Positions 5,791 through 7,059 of a stretch of 7,059 nucleotides of DNA are shown here, piece by piece; within the stretch, counting starts at the first letter, position 1; every line of letters starts with the position of its first letter. Source of the stretch: Pseudomonadota bacterium (GTDB lineage: Bacteria > Pseudomonadota > Alphaproteobacteria > Rhodospirillales > 2-02-FULL-58-16); assembly GCA_022572335.1 (NCBI GenBank), contig JACZWD010000142.1:1-7059 (forward strand), in the 5' to 3' direction. Below the pieces are notes generated by a model. It had not been told where the DNA came from and did not search any database. It was given only the letters and a program-made list of their open reading frames with translations. The position numbers and the translations under genes are program-made.

Positions 5791-6948
5791 TTATGACGTC
5801 CCCTTGATCCTCACCTCTTGGCCCGGGAGCAGCCGTTCGTTGCCGCGCACCACCACCAGGTCGCCGATTATGAGTCCCTTCAGGACCTCGAAACGCCCGC
5901 CCACCGCCTCGCCAAGCCGGACCGGGCGGATCTGCGCCTTGCCGTCGACGAGGACGAAAACAAGCGTCTTGCCTTTGCGGTTGAGCACCGCGTCCTTATG
6001 CACGGTGACCACATCGCGCGGACGGCCGACGGGAATGTCAAGGGTGACGCTCTGGTTGGCGGCAAGCGCCGTCGCCGTATCGTCGAAATGGGGGGTGAAG
6101 CGGACCAGGCGGGTGCGGGTCAACGGGTTTTCCTCGGGCACCACGGCGCGCACGGTCGCCCGGTAGCGGCCGGCCCCGGCTATGGTCACATCGACCATCG
6201 TACCCGGGCTCAGGCCGGCGATCCGCGCCGCCGGCACGGCGGCCTCGATTTCCAGGGTCCCGTCATTGACCATGGTGACCACCGCCGCGCCGACGTCCAC
6301 ATAGGCCCCGGCCTCGGTGTGACGGGCGGTGATCACCCCGGGAAAAGGGGCCCGGATGGTGGCGTAGCCGAGGGCGATCTCGGCCAGCTTCAGGGCCGCG
6401 CTGGCCTGCTTCAGGGTCGCCTTGAAGACATTGACCATGCTTTCGGCCCTGGCCACCGCCTGGCGCTTGTCGTCCCGCCGCGCCTTGCTGAAGGCCGCGG
6501 ATTTGCGCAGGTTTTCCAGGCGCTTGAGCTCCTGGGCGGCGAGCTTCAACGCGGACCGGGATTCGGCGAGGCGGGCCCGGCCCTCGGCCACCTGGGCGGC
6601 CTTGATCTCCCCTTCCCAGACCAGGCTGTCGGAAACCAGCTCCGCGATGACGTCGCCGGTCTTCAGGCGGTCGCCCACCCGGACCTTGATCGCGGCCACC
6701 GGCCCCCTGATGCGGGCCGCCACGACGGTCTTCTGGTTCGCCACCAGCCGTCCGATCACCGGCAGGGTCTGTCTCAGGGGTTCCCTCAGCACCGCGTCCA
6801 CGCCGACCACGGCCGGCGGTTTCTGCGCCGGCGCCGGCGCCACGGAAAGGGACAGGGCGAGGGCGGCAACAATCACGGCCGCCAGGCGGCCGGCAACACC
6901 CGCCCGGGGCCTCGCGGGGAACCGGGGACCTTTCACTGGATCGTGCAT
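5791..6948 (-). CDS. RND efflux periplasmic adaptor subunit (HlyD/AcrA membrane-fusion family)
   Basis: From the ATG at 6948 the protein is 385 aa, usual for this family. An Arg-rich n-region and hydrophobic stretch at about 21-37 are followed by APA|Q near 41-42, a signal-peptidase-I type export signal; there is no lipobox cysteine. Then come the first biotinyl-lipoyl half (about 66-104, with VGDRLKTGDVIAEL), an Ala/Lys/Glu-rich alpha-helical hairpin (about 112-192), the second lipoyl half with YATIRAPFPGVI (195-206), a beta-barrel domain (about 232-307) and a membrane-proximal domain (309-385) ending near LLPGQEVRI. It would bridge the inner-membrane pump to an outer-membrane channel. It is the first gene of a two-gene operon, 14 nt before the pump. 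Other starts exist: ATG at 6966 and TTG at 7026. I prefer 6948 because a GGA lies five nt upstream and it gives a compact signal peptide. Confidence 0.92.
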   Translation of the reverse strand: MHDPVKGPRFPARPRAGVAGRLAAVIVAALALSLSVAPAPAQKPPAVVGVDAVLREPLRQTLPVIGRLVANQKTVVAARIRGPVAAIKVRVGDRLKTGDVIAELVSDSLVWEGEIKAAQVAEGRARLAESRSALKLAAQELKRLENLRKSAAFSKARRDDKRQAVARAESMVNVFKATLKQASAALKLAEIALGYATIRAPFPGVITARHTEAGAYVDVGAAVVTMVNDGTLEIEAAVPAARIAGLSPGTMVDVTIAGAGRYRATVRAVVPEENPLTRTRLVRFTPHFDDTATALAANQSVTLDIPVGRPRDVVTVHKDAVLNRKGKTLVFVLVDGKAQIRPVRLGEAVGGRFEVLKGLIIGDLVVVRGNERLLPGQEVRIKGTS

Positions 6949-7014
6949 GTGAGTCCGGGATCGCATCCTTCGTACCAAATGCCGGCAACCCGCGTCTTGA
7001 TTTTTGTAAGGGCC

Positions 7015-7046
7015 GTCCGCCGGCAAACGACGGCGGACCCAGAATA
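7015..7046 (-). promoter_or_regulatory. Hairpin with adjacent -10-like element upstream of the efflux operon
   Basis: GTCCGCCG (7015-7022) and CGGCGGAC (7031-7038) form a perfect 8-bp inverted repeat with an 8-nt loop, 67-90 nt upstream of the adaptor ATG. On minus, TATTCT at 7046-7041 immediately precedes it and resembles a -10; its -35 would lie beyond the window edge. It could be an operator or leader hairpin for the efflux operon, or the terminator of an upstream minus-strand gene outside the window; no T-tract directly follows. Repeat is certain, role unknown. Confidence 0.4.
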
Positions 7047-7059
7047 AACTAGACTGGAC

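Noticed and set aside
2516..6166. A 1216-codon open frame on the plus strand, opposite the pump and adaptor genes
   Set aside because: It is the antisense shadow of a high-GC coding region. Its translation is dominated by His, Asp, Gln, Arg and Gly with no domain, and the opposite strand carries clear RND and adaptor proteins.
5818..7047. A 409-codon plus-strand open frame opposite the adaptor gene
   Set aside because: Its Gly/His/Arg-rich composition and exact antisense position to a well-supported adaptor protein mark it as a shadow.

Overview
The window looks like chromosomal DNA of a GC-rich alphaproteobacterium. The best taxonomic clue is the C-terminal part of an EipB/DUF1849-type envelope protein at the left edge, a family known from Alphaproteobacteria such as Brucella. 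High GC, alphaproteobacterial-style RND and adaptor proteins, and a SqrR/BigR-like regulator fit this. A group such as Rhodospirillales is possible, but I cannot fix the genus.

Layout from left to right: (1) 1-414, plus strand, 3' end of the EipB-like gene. (2) 415-498, convergent intergenic gap with an 8-bp inverted repeat that may end both transcripts. (3) 499-1551, minus strand, a persulfide dioxygenase (ETHE1 type) fused to a rhodanese. (4) 1552-1707, a 156-nt gap with a candidate operator/-10 and a very GC-rich hairpin. (5) 1708-2061 (or 2076), minus strand, an ArsR-family repressor with the two cysteines of the SqrR/BigR persulfide sensors. (6) 2077-2593, about 500 nt with no convincing gene but several palindromes and AT-rich patches. 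(7) 2594-5776 and 5791-6948, minus strand, an RND inner-membrane pump and its periplasmic adaptor, 14 nt apart. (8) 6949-7059, leader or upstream region with a perfect 8-bp hairpin.

Two functional modules are visible. The regulator and the dioxygenase-rhodanese form a compact reactive-sulfur module. By analogy with SqrR/BigR, persulfides would oxidise the regulator's cysteine pair and release DNA. The enzyme would then oxidise glutathione persulfide to sulfite, and its rhodanese domain would exchange sulfane sulfur between thiols and thiosulfate. No sulfide:quinone reductase is in view. The adaptor and pump form a two-gene efflux operon without an outer-membrane channel gene in the window, and the substrate cannot be read from sequence. 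The two modules share a strand, but the 517-nt gap suggests separate transcription.

I see no mobile element, CRISPR array, tRNA or rRNA, and no clearly novel multi-gene system. The points most worth following are the cysteine pair of the regulator, the candidate operator before the dioxygenase gene, the unexplained 517-nt gap, and the altered proton-relay residues of the pump.
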